Positions 1-9,470 of a stretch of 27,984 nucleotides of DNA are shown here, piece by piece (position 1 is the first letter of the stretch; the number at the start of each line of letters is the position of its first letter). The position numbers and the translations under genes are program-made. The notes beneath the pieces were generated by a model. It was not told the DNA's origin and made no database searches. It was given only the letters and a program-made list of their open reading frames with translations. This DNA comes from an uncultured Rivibacter sp. (GTDB lineage Bacteria > Pseudomonadota > Gammaproteobacteria > Burkholderiales > Burkholderiaceae), in NCBI GenBank assembly GCA_946480925.1, contig CAMLLU010000071.1, positions 1 through 27,984 of the forward strand. The letters are read 5' to 3'.

Positions 1-1517
<1,517 letters not shown>

Positions 1518-1525
1518 TGTTGTGC

Positions 1526-1552
1526 AGCGGGGGCTTCGGCCCCCGCTTCTTC
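1526..1552 (+). terminator. Rho-independent terminator of rpsA
   Basis: Ten bases after the rpsA stop there is a perfect 8-bp GC stem (1527-1534 with 1539-1546) closed by a stable TTCG tetraloop, with an extra A-T pair at 1526/1547. A pyrimidine-rich TTCTTCT tail follows. This is a classic intrinsic terminator and separates rpsA from ihfB. Confidence 0.88.
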
Positions 1553-1592
1553 TGGCTTCCATCAATCAACACAACAAGCATCGCCAGGACTT

Positions 1593-1937
1593 ATGACCCG
1601 ATCCGATCTCGTGGCCCTGTTGGCTGAACGTTTTGGCCAGCTGACGCACCGCGATACCGAGTTCGCCGTCAAGACCATCCTGGATGCGATGTCCGATGCG
1701 CTCGCCCGTGGGCACCGCATCGAGATCCGAGGCTTCGGCAGCTTTTCGATCAACCGCCGGCCGCCCCGTGTGGGTCGCAACCCGCGTTCGGGTGAGCAGG
1801 TGATCATTCCCGAGAAGCTCGTGCCGCACTTCAAGCCCGGCAAGGCGTTGCGCGAATCGGTCGATGCGCAGATCCCGGTCGAAGACGACCCGGTGCCGCA
1901 GGCTGATCTCAACAGCGACACCAAGCCCACCGTCTGA
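1593..1937 (+). CDS. ihfB: Integration host factor subunit beta
   Basis: IHF-beta pairs with IHF-alpha to bend DNA sharply at specific sites. It acts as a nucleoid architectural factor in sigma-54 promoters, replication and recombination. The 114-residue protein shows the whole HU/IHF fold: N-terminal helices ([16 protein letters not shown]), the [19 protein letters not shown] signature at about 46-64 and the beta arm with the intercalating proline at P64 (RNPRSG). The last 20 residues form an acidic, proline-rich tail longer than in E. coli IHF-beta (94 aa); such tails are common in betaproteobacteria. The beta rather than alpha assignment rests on MTRSDLV at the N-terminus and on location directly after rpsA. 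AGGA at 1586-1589 sits three bases before the ATG. It has its own transcript start or reads through from the rpsA terminator; no promoter is obvious in the 55-bp gap. Confidence 0.96.
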   Translation: MTRSDLVALLAERFGQLTHRDTEFAVKTILDAMSDALARGHRIEIRGFGSFSINRRPPRVGRNPRSGEQVIIPEKLVPHFKPGKALRESVDAQIPVEDDPVPQADLNSDTKPTV

Positions 1938-1965
1938 GGCGCGCTGCGCTCGCAGCAGCAGCCCC

Positions 1966-1981
1966 TAGAATCGCGCTGGCA
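1966..1981 (+). promoter_or_regulatory. Putative near-leaderless promoter for lapA
   Basis: TAGAAT (1966-1971) matches the -10 consensus at five of six positions and stands nine bases before the lapA ATG, with no Shine-Dalgarno sequence between them. The first transcribed base would then fall at or just before the start codon. No convincing -35 box is seen 16-18 bp upstream, so this is tentative. Confidence 0.35.
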
Positions 1982-2295
1982 TGCGCGCCCTCACTTGGCT
2001 CTTCCGAGCCGCCATCTTCTTCGTTCTCTTCGCCTTCGCGCTGAACAATCAGCACGAAGCTGCCTTGCAGTGGTTCTTCGGCCACCAGTGGCGTGCGCCC
2101 ATGGTCTTCATCGTGCTGGCCGCGTTTACGCTTGGTTGCGCCTTCGGCGTGCTGGCCATGGTGCCGAGTTGGTGGCGCCATCGTCGCGAAGCGCAGAAGC
2201 ATCAGCGGCCGGCCACACCGGTGCCCGGTGAAACCATGGCGCCGCCTGCCACTGACCTGACTCCCCTGGAACACCCGCCGCGCGATGGACTTTGA
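1981..2295 (+). CDS. lapA: LapA-family inner membrane protein (DUF1049)
   Basis: A 104-residue membrane protein of the lipopolysaccharide assembly protein A family. It has two hydrophobic segments, about residues 8-21 (FRAAIFFVLFAFAL) and 40-61 (PMVFIVLAAFTLGCAFGVLA), joined by a short NNQHEAALQWFFG loop that is typical of LapA. A cytoplasmic basic stretch (WWRHRREAQKHQR) and a proline-rich tail follow. LapA works next to LapB, with which it is co-transcribed in enterobacteria, in balancing LPS and phospholipid synthesis; its precise biochemical role is not settled. The gene overlaps lapB by 11 bp, so translation is probably coupled. There is no SD before its ATG, consistent with a near-leaderless transcript. 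Family assignment is firm, detailed function less so. Confidence 0.88.
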   Translation: MRALTWLFRAAIFFVLFAFALNNQHEAALQWFFGHQWRAPMVFIVLAAFTLGCAFGVLAMVPSWWRHRREAQKHQRPATPVPGETMAPPATDLTPLEHPPRDGL

Positions 2296-3442
2296 TCTGC
2301 AGTGGCTGCTGCTCGGCCTGCCTGTGGCGTTTGCGCTCGGCTGGCTCGCATCGCGCCTGGACTTTCGCCAATGGAAACGCGACGAGCGTGATTCCCCCAA
2401 GGCGTACTTCAAGGGACTGAACCTGCTGCTCAATGAGCAGCAGGACAAGGCCATCGACGCCTTCATCGAAGCGGTGCAGCAGGACCCCGGCACCTCGGAC
2501 CTGCACTTCGCACTCGGCAACCTGTTCCGCCGTCGCGGCGAATACGAGCGTGCGGTGCGCGTGCACCAGCACCTGCTCGGCCGTGCAGACCTCGCGCCCG
2601 CCGAACGTGAGCGCGCACAGCATGCGCTGGCGCAGGACTTCATGAAGGCGGGCCTCTTCGACCGCGCCGAGGAAGCCTTCAAGGCACTCGAAGGCACGGC
2701 CTTCGGCACCGACGCTCGGCTGTCGTTGCTGACGCTGTACGAGCGCTCGCGTGACTGGCGCGCCGCGGTTGAAACCGCCCGCCAGCTCGAGGGCACGGGT
2801 GCCGGCTCGTTCGCTGCGCGCATTGCCAACTACTGGTGCGAGCTGGCGCTGGAAGCCGATGCCCGCCACCAGCCCGACGAGGCCGAGGCCGCGTTGCGCC
2901 GCGCACGCGAAGCGGCGCCCCAGGCAGCCCGCCCTCTGGTGCTGGCCGGCCAACGACTGGCCCGCCAGGGGCGACACGACGCGGCACTCGAAGCCTGGAG
3001 CGAGCTGATGGCCATCAACCCTGCGGCGTTTTCGCTGGTGGCCGGTGACTATGCCGCCAGCGCCGTGGCTTGCGAACAGCAGGCACGCGCGCTGGAGCGG
3101 CTGAAGAGCCTGTATGCCCGCGCACCGTCCGTCGACGTGCTACAGGCGCTGACGCGGCTCGAGACCGACCCGCTGGCTCGCCGCGATCGGCTCGTCGCAC
3201 ACCTGCGCACCCAGCCCACGCTGACGGCCGCGCTGGGGCTGCTGCAGGAGCGCATGACCAGCGAGCGTCCGTTCAGCGCCGCCGAGATCGAGAACCTGCG
3301 CCAAGCCATCGGCACGGCTGCCAAGCCGCTGCAGCGCTACCGTTGCGCCGCCTGCGGCTTCGAAGGCCAGCACTATTTCTGGCAATGCCCAGGCTGCCTG
3401 AGCTGGGACAGCTACCCGCCTCACAGGCTGGAGGACCAGTGA
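2285..3442 (+). CDS. lapB: LPS assembly protein LapB (TPR protein, YciM)
   Basis: LapB is an inner-membrane-anchored TPR scaffold. In E. coli it regulates FtsH-dependent turnover of LpxC and coordinates LPS synthesis with export. Here the 385-residue product has an N-terminal transmembrane anchor (about 6-23, QWLLLGLPVAFALGWLAS), then the conserved DSPKAYFKGLNLLLNEQQDKAIDAF block opening a run of TPR helices to about residue 340. It ends in a rubredoxin-like metal knuckle with two CxxC pairs (C354/C357 and C368/C371), which is diagnostic for LapB against other TPR proteins. The length matches the family (about 390). Its start lies inside lapA and its TGA overlaps the GTG start of the next gene in GTGA, so lapA-lapB-rfaE1 form one translationally coupled unit. 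Confidence 0.95.
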   Translation: MDFDLQWLLLGLPVAFALGWLASRLDFRQWKRDERDSPKAYFKGLNLLLNEQQDKAIDAFIEAVQQDPGTSDLHFALGNLFRRRGEYERAVRVHQHLLGRADLAPAERERAQHALAQDFMKAGLFDRAEEAFKALEGTAFGTDARLSLLTLYERSRDWRAAVETARQLEGTGAGSFAARIANYWCELALEADARHQPDEAEAALRRAREAAPQAARPLVLAGQRLARQGRHDAALEAWSELMAINPAAFSLVAGDYAASAVACEQQARALERLKSLYARAPSVDVLQALTRLETDPLARRDRLVAHLRTQPTLTAALGLLQERMTSERPFSAAEIENLRQAIGTAAKPLQRYRCAACGFEGQHYFWQCPGCLSWDSYPPHRLEDQ

Positions 3443-4374
3443 ACCAACCCATCTCGAAAGAACGCCTGGCCAAGGCGCGCGTGCTCGTGGTCGGCGACGC
3501 CATGCTCGACCGCTACTGGTTCGGCGCAGTGGACCGCATCTCACCCGAGGCACCGGTACCGGTGGTGCGCGTCAACCGCGAGGAAGAGCGCCTCGGTGGT
3601 GCCGCCAACGTGGCACTCAACGCCAAGACGCTGGGTGCGCAGGCCACCCTGCTCACCGTGGTGGGCGACGACGAACCCGCCCGCAAGCTCAAGAGCCTGC
3701 TCGAGCGCGACGGCGTGGCCACGCTGCTGGGCAGCGACCCGCAGCTCTACACGATCGTGAAGCTGCGCGTGATCGGCCGCTCGCAACAGCTCATTCGCGT
3801 CGACTTCGAGAACACGCCGGACCATGAAGTGCTGGCGCAGATGCTGGCCGACTACGAACGGGCCCTGCCCGGGCACGACGCCGTGCTGTTCTCCGACTAC
3901 GGCAAGGGCGGCCTCACCCACATCCCGCGCATGATCGAGCTGGCCCGCGCGGCCGACAAGCCCGTGCTGGTGGATCCGAAGGGCAGCGACTACTCGCGCT
4001 ACGCGGGGGCCACCGTGATCACGCCCAACCGTGCCGAGCTGGCGCAGGTGATCGGCGCCTGGTCGAGCGAAGCCGTGCTGCACGAACGCGCCCACGCGCT
4101 GCGCCAGCAGCTCGGCCTCGAAGCCCTGCTGCTCACCCGCTCGGAAGAAGGCATGTCGCTGTTCGACGCGGCCGGCGAGTTCCACGTGCCTGCCCAGGCC
4201 CGCGAGGTGTTCGACGTGACCGGCGCTGGCGACACCGTGATCGCCACGCTGGCCGCCATGCTGGCCTGCGGCTTGCCGCTGCGTGAAGCGGTGGCCCATG
4301 CCAACCGCGCCGGCGGCATCGTGGTCGGCAAGTTCGGCACGGCCACCGTCAGCCACGAGGAGTTGTTCGCATGA
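3439..4374 (+). CDS. rfaE1: D-glycero-beta-D-manno-heptose-7-phosphate kinase
   Basis: This enzyme phosphorylates heptose 7-phosphate at O1 to the 1,7-bisphosphate, on the route to ADP-L-glycero-D-manno-heptose of the LPS inner core. The 311-residue protein is the kinase half only; the nucleotidyltransferase half fused to it in E. coli HldE is absent, as usual in betaproteobacteria. PfkB/ribokinase features: GDAMLDRYWFG (19-29), the GGAANVALN sugar-binding segment (53-61), and the C-terminal signature FDVTGAGDT with catalytic base D265. I chose GTG 3439 because GGAGGA (3430-3435) precedes it, it overlaps the lapB stop by four bases, and the protein then begins at the family's normal point. 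The open frame reaches back to 3070, but that part is lapB in another frame. The stop overlaps an ATG (ATGA, 4371-4374) that once served hldD. Confidence 0.95.
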   Translation: MNQPISKERLAKARVLVVGDAMLDRYWFGAVDRISPEAPVPVVRVNREEERLGGAANVALNAKTLGAQATLLTVVGDDEPARKLKSLLERDGVATLLGSDPQLYTIVKLRVIGRSQQLIRVDFENTPDHEVLAQMLADYERALPGHDAVLFSDYGKGGLTHIPRMIELARAADKPVLVDPKGSDYSRYAGATVITPNRAELAQVIGAWSSEAVLHERAHALRQQLGLEALLLTRSEEGMSLFDAAGEFHVPAQAREVFDVTGAGDTVIATLAAMLACGLPLREAVAHANRAGGIVVGKFGTATVSHEELFA

Positions 4375-4475
4375 CCCGAGTCGTCGTCACCGGAGCGGCC
4401 GGTTTTAGTTCCGGCGTAACTTGCGTTCGCAAGTTAGCCTCCTCTGAAACCGGCCGGAGAAACCCATGCGTGTAG
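4371..4475 (+). pseudogene. Duplicated 5' fragment of hldD, now a 34-codon ORF
   Basis: The ATG overlapping the rfaE1 stop opens a frame whose first residues, [12 protein letters not shown], copy the Rossmann N-terminus of hldD ([13 protein letters not shown]). After codon 12 the frame runs into inserted palindromic sequence and ends at TAG 4473-4475, seven bases beyond the real hldD ATG. I read this as the ancestral hldD start, displaced by a tandem duplication. Translation arriving from rfaE1 through ATGA would make a 34-residue peptide and finish on top of the hldD start, so the fragment could act as a coupling or leader ORF. That role is inference; the duplication is visible directly. Confidence 0.8.
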
Positions 4476-4499
4476 TCGTCACCGGAGCGGCCGGTTTTA
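4383..4499 (+). repeat. 25-bp direct repeat flanking a 67-bp insert
   Basis: Bases 4383-4407 and 4475-4499 are identical over 25 bp and encode VVTGAAGF in the two frames. The 67 bp between them (4408-4474) is the unrelated part of a 92-bp repeat unit. Since 92 is not a multiple of three, hldD can only be read from the second copy. Confidence 0.9.
4396..4456 (+). repeat. 61-bp nested palindrome in front of hldD
   Basis: The outer arms 4396-4408 and 4444-4456 pair over 13 positions with one G-T wobble. Inside lies a 20-bp near-perfect palindrome (4417-4425 with 4428-4436), and a short GGC/GCC stem (4413-4415 with 4437-4439) connects the two. In RNA this would fold as one long hairpin ending exactly where the hldD Shine-Dalgarno GGAGA (4456-4460) begins. 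The left outer arm is hldD coding sequence from the duplicated copy. Confidence 0.82.
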
Positions 4500-5461
4500 T
4501 CGGCGCCAACATCGTCCAGGGACTCAACAAGCTCGGCATCGACGACGTCATCGCCGTCGACAACCTGACCAACGGCCCCAAGTTCAAGAATCTGCTGGGC
4601 GCACGCATTTCCGACTACTTCGACAAGACCGACTTCTACGCCCGCTTCGCCCGCGGCGAGTTCGGCAAGGTCGAGGCCGTGTTCCACGAAGGCGCCTGCT
4701 CCGACACCATGGAGCACAACGGGCGCTACATGCTCGACACCAACTACCGCTGCTCGAAGGATCTGCTCGACGCCTGCATGGCCCAGGGCACGCGGCTGCT
4801 GTACGCCTCGTCTGCCGCCACCTACGGCGCCAGCACCACCTTCCGCGAAGAGCCAGTCTTCGAGCAGCCGCTCAACGTCTACGGCTACTCGAAACTGCTG
4901 TTCGACCAGGTCGTGCGCCGCCATCTTCCGGTGTCGCCGGTGCAGGTGGCGGGCTTTCGCTACTTCAACGTCTACGGTCCGCGTGAACAGCACAAGGGCC
5001 GCATGGCTTCCGTGGCCTTCCACCACTTCAACCAGTTCCGCGAGAACGGGCAGGTGAAGCTGTTCGGCGAATACGGCGGCTATGGCCCCGGCCAGCAACA
5101 GCGGGACTTCGTGTTCGTCGACGACGTGGTGGCCGTGAACCTGTGGTTCTTCGAGCACCCCACCGCCCGCGGCATCTTCAACCTGGGCAGCGGCAAGGCC
5201 CAGCCGTTCAACGACGTGGCCCATGCCACCGTGAACGCCTGCCGCGCGCTCAAGGGCGAAGCGCCGCTGTCGCTCGAGCAACAGGTGCAACACGGGCTGG
5301 TGAGCTACATCCCCTTCCCCGAGGCGCTGGTCGGCAAGTACCAGTGCCACACCGAAGCCGACCTGACCGCGCTGCGCAACACCGGCTGCGAGCACCCGTT
5401 CGCCGACGTGGCGACGGGCGTCACACGATACGTGGATTGGCTCGCTCAGCAGCCGGCCTGA
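4466..5461 (+). CDS. hldD: ADP-L-glycero-D-manno-heptose 6-epimerase
   Basis: HldD converts ADP-D-glycero- to ADP-L-glycero-D-manno-heptose, the last step before heptose is added to the LPS inner core by heptosyltransferases. The 331-residue product has the NADP-binding Rossmann motif TGAAGFIG (6-13), the SDR catalytic pair Y139-xxx-K143 in NVYGYSK, the SSAATYG segment around 115-121 and the family strings [11 protein letters not shown] and [12 protein letters not shown]. The length agrees with E. coli HldD (310 aa). ATG 4466 is used because it restores the full N-terminus and has GGAGA five bases upstream; the older ATG at 4371 leads into a dead frame. In related genomes cysM often follows hldD; here a convergent diguanylate cyclase gene follows instead. 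Confidence 0.96.
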   Translation: MRVVVTGAAGFIGANIVQGLNKLGIDDVIAVDNLTNGPKFKNLLGARISDYFDKTDFYARFARGEFGKVEAVFHEGACSDTMEHNGRYMLDTNYRCSKDLLDACMAQGTRLLYASSAATYGASTTFREEPVFEQPLNVYGYSKLLFDQVVRRHLPVSPVQVAGFRYFNVYGPREQHKGRMASVAFHHFNQFRENGQVKLFGEYGGYGPGQQQRDFVFVDDVVAVNLWFFEHPTARGIFNLGSGKAQPFNDVAHATVNACRALKGEAPLSLEQQVQHGLVSYIPFPEALVGKYQCHTEADLTALRNTGCEHPFADVATGVTRYVDWLAQQPA

Positions 5462-5476
5462 GGCTTGGCCTCAGGC
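5456..5476. terminator. Bidirectional hairpin between convergent genes
   Basis: A perfect 8-bp stem (5456-5463 with 5469-5476) with a five-base loop holds the stop codons of both hldD (+) and the diguanylate cyclase (-). No T-run follows on either side, so it may act as a weak or Rho-assisted barrier between convergent transcripts. Confidence 0.45.
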
Positions 5477-7207
5477 GATGCAAGTGCGGTTCTTGCCCGT
5501 GCGCTTGGCTTCGTAGAGCGCTTCGTCGGCGCGATCGAGTGTTTCCTCGACACGTTCGCCGAGGCGGAACACCGTGACGCCCGCCGAGAACGTGACGAAG
5601 GTCTGCTTGTTCTCGTGCATGAAAAGCTCGGCCGACAACGACCGCTGCAGCCGCGTGAGCACTTGCTGCGCTTCGGTCACCGGCGTATCGGGCAGCAGCA
5701 CGACGAATTCCTCGCCGCCATAACGCGCCAGCGTGTCGCTCGGTCGCAGCGCCTGCTTTACGCGCTGCGCCAGGAACTTCAAGGCTTCGTCGCCGGTCGT
5801 GTGGCCGAACTGGTCGTTGAGCTTCTTGAAGTCGTCCACGTCGATCAGGCCCACGGCCAGGCTGCTGGCTTCTTCGCTGCCGGCACGCTCGACGCGTGAA
5901 CGTTCGGCCTCGAAAGCCTGCAGCAGGCCGCGCCGGTTGGCCACCTGCGTGAGCTGGTCGGTGGAGACTTCATCGGAAAGGCGCTTCAGCTCGGCTTCGA
6001 GCTGCTGCACCCGCTCCGACATCTGCGCCGCCAGCGTGTGCTCGGCCTGCAGGCGCTCCTGTGTCTGGCTCACCACGGTGTGCACCGTGCGGGTCTCTTC
6101 GACCATTTCGCGCACCACGCCGGCCAGGCTCTCCAGCGAGTCGGCGCTTTCGATCACGTCGGCATAGCGCACCACGCTGTCCTGGAACCGGCCGGTCTGC
6201 GTTCCCAGTTCGGCGATCTCCTGCAGCATGCGGTTGATCGAGAGCTTGAGCGCCTCGCGGGCCTGCGCGCGCTCGACACGCAGCTGCTGCTGTCGCAAGC
6301 GCGTGCCGTGCAGCAGGTCGCCCACGGAGCGCACGCTGCGCGCGGTGAGGCCGTCGCCCAGCTGCGTGCGCATCGCATCGCACTGGCCGCGCACCCACGA
6401 ATCGTCTTCGGCCAGGTCGGTGAGGCCTTCCGTCAACTCGTAGCACAGCACGCCCAGCTGTGCGATCAAGTGATGACGATGCTGCAGCACACGCTGCGCC
6501 TGCGCGCAGGCATCGGCCACTTCGGCGGCCAACGCCGCATGCGCGGTACCGGGCGGCTTGAGTCGATCGGTCAGCGCGCGCAGCACGTCAGCCGCTTCGC
6601 GGCCTCGCACTTCGGCCGTGGGCAGCGCGCATTGCACGGTGGCACCGAGCTCCTGCACGACGCGCGACCAAGCCCCTACATCCACGGCCGGGTCGGTAGT
6701 CGCCGCCGGCACGCCGGGTTCTTGGGTCACCGCAACGCCGACGGCTGGCACCTCCAGCAACGCGCCAAAGTCGGTGGCCGAGAGCGGCGCGGGCGCGCTG
6801 GTGGCAGTTTCAACCGAGCGGTCGTCGGCGGTATCGGTGTCCCAGTTGCCGATGAGTTGCTGCAGACGCTGCTGCAGCTTGGCCGGGTCGCTGCGGCTGC
6901 CGGCCAGCACGCGTTGCAGGCTGTCCTTCTTGCGCGCCGCCGTCCAGTTGCGGCCACCGCGCTCCACACCCCGCACCACCCGTTCGATCAGCGCGGCCCA
7001 CGCATGCGCCTGGGCACCCGGCTCCTCCACCGTGACTGCAGGGCGCAGCGTCACTTCCTCACCGGCCTCGGCCTGGTAGGCCCGCTGGTAGTTCTCGGGC
7101 GTGGGCTCCAGCCGCTCCATCACCAGTCGCCGCAACGCAGCCTTGGCCAGTTCGGCAGGGGACAGTTCGGCGGCACGCGTCGGTGCGGCGCGTGTGGGAG
7201 CGTTCAT
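5471..7207 (-). CDS. GGDEF diguanylate cyclase, soluble
   Basis: This 578-residue protein should make c-di-GMP from two GTP. The catalytic domain covers about 415-575: DQLTQVANRRG at its start, the D456/D458 metal segment (GLIDVDDFKKLND), GGEEF at 497-501 and, five residues before it, an intact inhibitory I-site R488-P-S-D491. It should therefore be active and subject to product inhibition. The long N-terminal part has no transmembrane segment. It starts with LRRLVMERLEPTPENYQRAYQ (26-46), a motif I associate with the N-termini of some proteobacterial diguanylate cyclases, and has a coiled-coil-like stretch at about 370-412 leading into GGDEF. ATG 7207 is preferred over an upstream in-frame start at 7276, because that start would lie inside the preceding gene. 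Only 10 bp separate it from that gene, so it is the last cistron of a signalling operon. The signal it senses is unknown. Confidence 0.9.
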   Translation of the reverse strand: MNAPTRAAPTRAAELSPAELAKAALRRLVMERLEPTPENYQRAYQAEAGEEVTLRPAVTVEEPGAQAHAWAALIERVVRGVERGGRNWTAARKKDSLQRVLAGSRSDPAKLQQRLQQLIGNWDTDTADDRSVETATSAPAPLSATDFGALLEVPAVGVAVTQEPGVPAATTDPAVDVGAWSRVVQELGATVQCALPTAEVRGREAADVLRALTDRLKPPGTAHAALAAEVADACAQAQRVLQHRHHLIAQLGVLCYELTEGLTDLAEDDSWVRGQCDAMRTQLGDGLTARSVRSVGDLLHGTRLRQQQLRVERAQAREALKLSINRMLQEIAELGTQTGRFQDSVVRYADVIESADSLESLAGVVREMVEETRTVHTVVSQTQERLQAEHTLAAQMSERVQQLEAELKRLSDEVSTDQLTQVANRRGLLQAFEAERSRVERAGSEEASSLAVGLIDVDDFKKLNDQFGHTTGDEALKFLAQRVKQALRPSDTLARYGGEEFVVLLPDTPVTEAQQVLTRLQRSLSAELFMHENKQTFVTFSAGVTVFRLGERVEETLDRADEALYEAKRTGKNRTCIA

Positions 7208-7217
7208 CTGGAGTACT

Positions 7218-9470
7218 TCAGTTGACGGGGGAGTTACGCGCGCCGCGGGTCGAGGCCACGTGCAGCAGGTCGGCATCGCCTTCGCCGGCCTTGCCGATCC
7301 AAGGAGCCTTGCGCGGCAGCACGGTCTGCCTGAGCCACTCTTCCAGCTCGTCGGGCGGCAGGGCCTTGCTGAACAGGAAGCCTTGCATCACCGTGCAGCC
7401 CAGCCGGTTCAACACTTCCATCTGGCGCAGGTTCTCCACGCCTTCGGCGATGACGCGCAGGCCCAGCGAGCGGCTGAGCGCGATGATGGCCGTGACCACC
7501 GCCGAGCTCTGCAGCGTGACGCCGAGATCGCGCACGAAGGAGCGGTCGATCTTGAGTTCGCTGATCGGCAGCGCCGTCAGGTAGGCGAGCGACGAGTAGC
7601 CGGTACCGAAGTCGTCGATGGAGATTTCCACGCCGATCTCGTTGAGCCGGTGCAGTGAAGGGATCACGTTCTGCAGGTCCTTCATCAGGCCCGTTTCGGT
7701 GATCTCGAGTTCGATGGAACGGTGCGGCACGCCGTAGGCGCCCACCGCATGGTGGATGTGTTCGACCAGATCGGTGCGCTCGAACAAGCGGCTGGGCAGG
7801 TTGACCGCGATGGACGCCTCGAAGCCGATGCTCTGTTGCCAGATCTTGGCCTGGCGGGCCGCCTCGCGAATGGCCCATTCGCTCATCGGCGTGATGAGGC
7901 CGGTTTCCTCGGCCAGCGGGATGAAATCGCCCGGCGGCACCAGCACACCGTTGCGCTGCCAGCGCATCAGCGCTTCGGCGCCCACCATGCGGGCCGTGCG
8001 CACGTCGACCTTGGGCTGGTAGTGCAGCACCAGCTCGTCACGCTCCAGCGCCTTGTGCAACGCGCTTTCGAGCTCGAGCTTTTCGCGGCCCTTGCCGGCC
8101 AGGTGCGGGCGGTACAGCGTGGCAGCGTTGCGGCCTTGTGACTTGACCGAGTACATGGCCACGTCGGAATTGCGCAGCAGGTCGGCCACGCTCAGTCCGT
8201 CGCGCGGGAAGAGCGCAATGCCGACGCTGGCAGTCACGAAGCATTCCTGCCCGCCCACGAAGATGGGTTCGCGCATCACGTCGAGGATGCGCAGCGCCAC
8301 GCGCTCGGCGTCGCGCTCGTCGGCCACCTCGGGCAGCAGCGCCACGAACTCGTCACCGCCCAGCCGGCCCACGGCCTCGAGCGTGCGGTGCGAGCGAGAG
8401 CCCATGGATTCGAGCGAGCTTTCGATCACCTGGTCGGAATGGCGCACGCACGAACGCAGGCGGCGCGCCACTTCCATCAGCAACTCGTCACCGGCGCCGT
8501 GGCCCAGCGTGTCGTTGATGACCTTGAAGCGGTCGAGGTCGATCAGCAGCAAACCGACCTGATGATTCAGCCGCTTGGCGTGTTCGAGCGCGCGTTCGGC
8601 GCGCCAGATGAGCTGGCGGCGGTTGGGCAGGCCGGTCAGCGCATCGAAGTTGGCCAGGTGCTTGATCTTGTCTTCGGCGATGCGGCGGTCGGTCACGTCC
8701 TGCACGATGCCTGTGTAGCCAGAGAGCCCGCCCTGGTCGTTGAACTCGGGCTCGGCTTCGACGTGCACGATGCGCTGACGGCCGTCGAGCAGCGTGACCG
8801 GGATGTCGGTGCACAGCACCGTGCTGTGCTTCACGACCTCGTGCAGGATGGTCATGAAGCCGTTGCGGTCGTCTTCCGGGATCATGCGCGAGAGCTCGCG
8901 GAAGCCCAGCTTGTCGCCCGGCCCCAGGCCGAACACCCGCAGCCCTTCGATCGACAGGTTCAGCGCACCCTGAGCACGCCGCCAATCGAAGCTGCCCATG
9001 CGCGCGAGGTCTTGCGCACGGGCCAGCTTGGCCTTGCTGCGCTCGAGCTCCTGGCGCGTGCGGGCCGAGCGCAGCAGGTAGCGCAAGCGCCCGGCCAGCA
9101 GGCTCCACTGCGTGGACTTGACGAAGAAGTCCGTGGCGCCGGCCTCGTAGGCGCGGGTGATGGAGGCATCGTCGTCCAGCCCGGTGAGCATGAGCACGGG
9201 CAGCGACTCGAAGCCCGGCAGCTGGCGCACCTCGCGACAGGTCTCGAAGCCGTCCATGCCCGGCATCATCGCGTCGAGCACGATCACGTCGGGCAGCCAG
9301 TCGGCCAGCAGCTGCAGCGCGCGTTCGCCGCTGGGTGCCTCGGTAATGGAAAACCCCCGCTCGCGCAGTGCGATGGAAGTCAGCAGCAGGTTGACCTCGT
9401 CGTCGTCAACGAGCAGCACCCGCGGGGACACCAGCGGATCGTCATCGGCAAACGACTGCGAGGCATTCAT
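7218..9470 (-). CDS. REC-PAS-GGDEF-EAL response regulator
   Basis: A 750-residue c-di-GMP regulator. The receiver (about 17-135) has the acidic pocket VDDD, phospho-acceptor D66 (VLDAMMPGMDG), T96 and K118. A PAS fold (150-262) is followed by GGDEF (270-455, GGDEF at 371-375) and EAL (465-715). The EAL domain keeps the expected catalytic set: E499 of EAL, N557, E589 in EITE, D619/D620 (DDFGTGYSSL), K640, E676 (EGVE) and Q696. Both enzymatic halves look competent, so net activity must be set by phosphorylation or the PAS ligand. An insertion of about 20 residues separates the RHSD I-site (343-346) from the GGDEF loop, and the residues at the normal I-site position read RTLE. The ATG abuts the stop of the hybrid kinase gene (TGAATG) with GGAAG upstream, so translation is coupled to that gene. 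Confidence 0.93.
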   Translation of the reverse strand: MNASQSFADDDPLVSPRVLLVDDDEVNLLLTSIALRERGFSITEAPSGERALQLLADWLPDVIVLDAMMPGMDGFETCREVRQLPGFESLPVLMLTGLDDDASITRAYEAGATDFFVKSTQWSLLAGRLRYLLRSARTRQELERSKAKLARAQDLARMGSFDWRRAQGALNLSIEGLRVFGLGPGDKLGFRELSRMIPEDDRNGFMTILHEVVKHSTVLCTDIPVTLLDGRQRIVHVEAEPEFNDQGGLSGYTGIVQDVTDRRIAEDKIKHLANFDALTGLPNRRQLIWRAERALEHAKRLNHQVGLLLIDLDRFKVINDTLGHGAGDELLMEVARRLRSCVRHSDQVIESSLESMGSRSHRTLEAVGRLGGDEFVALLPEVADERDAERVALRILDVMREPIFVGGQECFVTASVGIALFPRDGLSVADLLRNSDVAMYSVKSQGRNAATLYRPHLAGKGREKLELESALHKALERDELVLHYQPKVDVRTARMVGAEALMRWQRNGVLVPPGDFIPLAEETGLITPMSEWAIREAARQAKIWQQSIGFEASIAVNLPSRLFERTDLVEHIHHAVGAYGVPHRSIELEITETGLMKDLQNVIPSLHRLNEIGVEISIDDFGTGYSSLAYLTALPISELKIDRSFVRDLGVTLQSSAVVTAIIALSRSLGLRVIAEGVENLRQMEVLNRLGCTVMQGFLFSKALPPDELEEWLRQTVLPRKAPWIGKAGEGDADLLHVASTRGARNSPVN

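Noticed and set aside
3070..3438. N-terminal extension of the rfaE1 frame back to 3070
   Set aside because: It overlaps lapB, has no family similarity, and GTG 3439 with GGAGGA is a proper start.
7208..7276. Longer diguanylate cyclase starting at 7276
   Set aside because: The extension lies within the end of the upstream REC-PAS-GGDEF-EAL gene and has no family character.
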